64,000 nt of DNA from Candidatus Anammoximicrobium sp. Its GTDB lineage: Bacteria > Planctomycetota > Planctomycetia > Pirellulales > Pirellulaceae. A model generated the notes under the pieces. That model made no database searches. It worked only from the letters and a program-made list of their open reading frames with translations, and was not told the DNA's origin. Positions 62,240-64,000 of the stretch are shown here, piece after piece (position 1 is the first letter of the stretch; each line of letters starts with the position of its first letter). The translations under genes were made by a program, and so were the position numbers. The stretch is taken from positions 50,522 to 114,521 of the forward strand of contig JAAYYU010000300.1 of the NCBI GenBank assembly GCA_012515235.1. Reading direction: 5' to 3'.

Positions 62240-63652
62240 CTAAATGTCATAGTACAAGCAGAACTCGTAAGGATGCGGGCGCAGACGCACGGCGTCCGCT
62301 TCGTTCAGCCGCTTGTACTTGATCCAGGTCTTGATCACATCCTGGGTGAACACGTCGCCGCGCAACAGGAACTCGTGATCGGCTTCCAAAGCGTCCAGCG
62401 CGGCGTCCAGCGAGCCGGGAGTCTTGGGCACCGCCGCCGCCTCTTCCGGCGGCAGGTCGTAGATGTCCTTGTCCAGCGGATCGCCGGGATGGATCTTGTT
62501 CTGGATCCCGTCGATCGCCGCCATGACGATGGCGGAAAACGCCAGGTACGGATTGCAGCTCGGATCCGGACAGCGGTACTCGATCCGCTTGGCCTTGGGG
62601 CTCGGACTGTACATCGGAATCCGGCAAGCCGCCGAACGATTACGCTGGGAATAGGCCAGATTCACCGGCGCCTCGTAGCCTGGAACCAATCGCTTGTAGC
62701 TGTTGGTCGTCGGATTCGTCAGGGCACATAACGCCCCCGCGTGCTTTAACACGCCGCCGATGGCGTACAAGGCCATCTCGCTCAGCCCGGCGTACCCGCT
62801 GCCCGCAAACAGCGGCTCGCCATCCCTCCAGAACGAAAAGTGCGTGTGCATGCCGCTGCCGTTGTCGCCGAACATGGGCTTGGGCATAAACGTCACGGTC
62901 TTGCCGTACTTCTTGGCGACGTTTTTGATGATGTACTTGAAGATCAACAACGAATCGGCCATCCGCACCAGTTCCTGGAACCGCAAGTCGATTTCCGACT
63001 GGCCAGCGGTCGCCACTTCGTGGTGCTGGGCTTCCACGTCCAGGCCGCAATCGATCATCGTCTGCATCATCTCGTTGCGGATGTCCATCAGTTGATCCGA
63101 GGGGGGCACAGGGAAATAGCCCTCCTTGTGACGCAGCTTGTATCCCAAATTCGGTTTCTCTTCGCGGCCGCGGTTCCACTCGCCTTCAATGCTGTCCAGA
63201 TGGTAAAACCCGCACTGCGCCTTCTGGTCAAACCGCACGTCGTCGAAGATGAAGAACTCCGCCTCCGGCCCAATATAGGCCATGTCGGCAATGCCCGTGC
63301 TCTTCAGGTAGTTGATCGACTTGCGAGCCACGTTGCGCGGATCGCGGCTGTAGTCCTCCCGCGTGATCGGGTCCTGGATGTTGCAGATCAGGACCAGCGT
63401 GGTGAGCTGAGTGAATGGATCGATAAAGGCCGTATCCGGCTGCGGCACGACCAGCATGTCGCTCTCGTTGATCGCCTGCCAACCGCGGATGCTGGAGCCG
63501 TCAAACCCCAAGCCTTCCTCAAAAATGTCCTCGTCCAGCTTCGTCACCGGGATCGTGAAATGCTGCCACAGACCGGGAAAGTCCATGAACCGCAGGTCCA
63601 CCGCCTTGACGTCCTTTTCCCGACACAATGCCAAAACTTCTTTGGGTGTCAC
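62240..63652 (-). CDS. glnA: Glutamine synthetase, type I
   Basis: The start is GTG 63652, nine bases after AGGAG; the frame runs further upstream but without family sequence. The 470-residue enzyme has GFDGSSIRGWQAINESDM, metal ligands in EAEFFIFDD and VEAQHHEVATAGQSE, the ATP-binding MPKPMFGDNGSGMHTHFSFW and active-site NRSAACRIP. The loop near the C-terminus reads DKDIYDLPPEEA, with the tyrosine that is adenylylated in GSI-beta enzymes, so regulation by GlnE is possible. It makes glutamine from glutamate and ammonia with ATP. Confidence 0.95.
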   Translation of the reverse strand: MTPKEVLALCREKDVKAVDLRFMDFPGLWQHFTIPVTKLDEDIFEEGLGFDGSSIRGWQAINESDMLVVPQPDTAFIDPFTQLTTLVLICNIQDPITREDYSRDPRNVARKSINYLKSTGIADMAYIGPEAEFFIFDDVRFDQKAQCGFYHLDSIEGEWNRGREEKPNLGYKLRHKEGYFPVPPSDQLMDIRNEMMQTMIDCGLDVEAQHHEVATAGQSEIDLRFQELVRMADSLLIFKYIIKNVAKKYGKTVTFMPKPMFGDNGSGMHTHFSFWRDGEPLFAGSGYAGLSEMALYAIGGVLKHAGALCALTNPTTNSYKRLVPGYEAPVNLAYSQRNRSAACRIPMYSPSPKAKRIEYRCPDPSCNPYLAFSAIVMAAIDGIQNKIHPGDPLDKDIYDLPPEEAAAVPKTPGSLDAALDALEADHEFLLRGDVFTQDVIKTWIKYKRLNEADAVRLRPHPYEFCLYYDI

Positions 63653-64000
63653 GTACCGTTTCTCCTTTTTTGCACGAGCCAAAAACCAGAAGGAATTTGC
63701 GCCCCCGCCGCCAAATCGGCGAAGACATCGTCCGACCTTGCCTGGGACCAGCCCCGATTCTCGCAACACGTCGATCCGCGAGCCTCCAAGGTTGGCCTTC
63801 TCCATAGCAACGACAGTGCCGACGACAACGGGCCCCGCAGCCTTATCGCCCTAACCTGCTTATTCGTCGTTGGTTAGGGAATCGGTTGATTTGAAAAACC
63901 GGGTCCGCCAAGCAGAAGATCCTGCCTGTTTTATTGGCACGATGGATGATTTCGCAGGCAGCAAGAGATTTCGCAGGTCGCGCACGCACAGGGCGCGTCT
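63653..64000. other. Upstream region of glnA to window edge
   Basis: No gene is seen in these 348 bp. The glnA promoter should lie here. At the right end the unit GATTTCGCAGG occurs at 63948 and 63967, 19 bp apart. A TTGGCACG at about 63934 resembles half of a sigma-54 -24 box, but the matching -12 TTGC is not present. Confidence 0.4.

Noticed and set aside
63930..63965. Sigma-54 promoter
   Set aside because: A TTGGCACG half-site is present but the -12 GC element is not at the right spacing.

Overview
The window is a high-GC chromosomal segment that most likely comes from a planctomycete. The gene content points there: a triheme protein resembling the hydrazine synthase alpha subunit, formylmethanofuran dehydrogenase subunits B and D (tetrahydromethanopterin-linked C1 metabolism), many Tat-exported sugar isomerase and Gfo/Idh/MocA proteins, large secreted proteins of unknown function, an archaeal/fungal-type aspartate-semialdehyde dehydrogenase, several Uma2-family genes, and a loosely operonic layout with short hairpin repeats between genes. 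This assignment is inference; there is no rRNA in the window.

Layout. 1-8 kb: a truncated CE15 glucuronoyl esterase, a 1120-residue secreted glycosidase-like protein with a duplicated beta-sandwich module, a decayed ATPase locus, and an LpoB-like/COG3014-like lipoprotein pair. 8-18 kb: housekeeping genes (rpsA, a primary-type sigma factor, pyrK, a pseudouridine synthase overlapping pyrK by 4 bp, manA, asd) with one intact and one frameshifted Uma2 gene. 18-28 kb: the triheme HZS-alpha-like protein, a GH38 tail remnant, a 70-bp tandem hairpin array, a large secreted protein, a Tat-exported isomerase, a palindromic repeat cluster and an APC permease. 28-40 kb: a FadL-like porin, a PilT-like ATPase, a Uma2 remnant cut by a palindromic element, an arabinose/fucose-isomerase-like enzyme with an MFS transporter, a dihydroorotase homologue lacking metal ligands, an ABC ATPase, another Tat-exported isomerase and an M28 peptidase with PA and PDZ domains. 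40-48 kb: an MscK-like mechanosensitive channel, rpsR and a PQQ-type beta-propeller protein. 48-55 kb: an SDR, an SMR exporter, an alpha-oxoamine synthase-like PLP enzyme, a sulfotransferase, and the fmdD-fmdB pair. 55-64 kb: a Gfo/Idh/MocA protein, thrS with an unusual insertion, the lutABC lactate-oxidation operon and type I glnA with a strong terminator.

How the genes work together. The secreted hydrolases, CE15 esterase, isomerases, FadL-like protein, arabinose/fucose-isomerase-like enzyme and sugar transporter fit a polysaccharide-degrading lifestyle. lutABC, fmdB/D and the cytochrome-type protein point to lactate and C1 oxidation. pyrK and the PyrC-like protein belong to pyrimidine synthesis but are 22 kb apart.

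Repeats. Four intergenic families are visible: a 32-nt palindrome (TGGGGTCAGGCTTACAGAAT...), a hairpin unit (CCACGCTG-CTTGC-CAGCGTGG) in tandem arrays, recurrent AAGCCCGGCTTTT terminator hairpins, and isolated imperfect inverted repeats. Two of them sit beside or inside broken genes.
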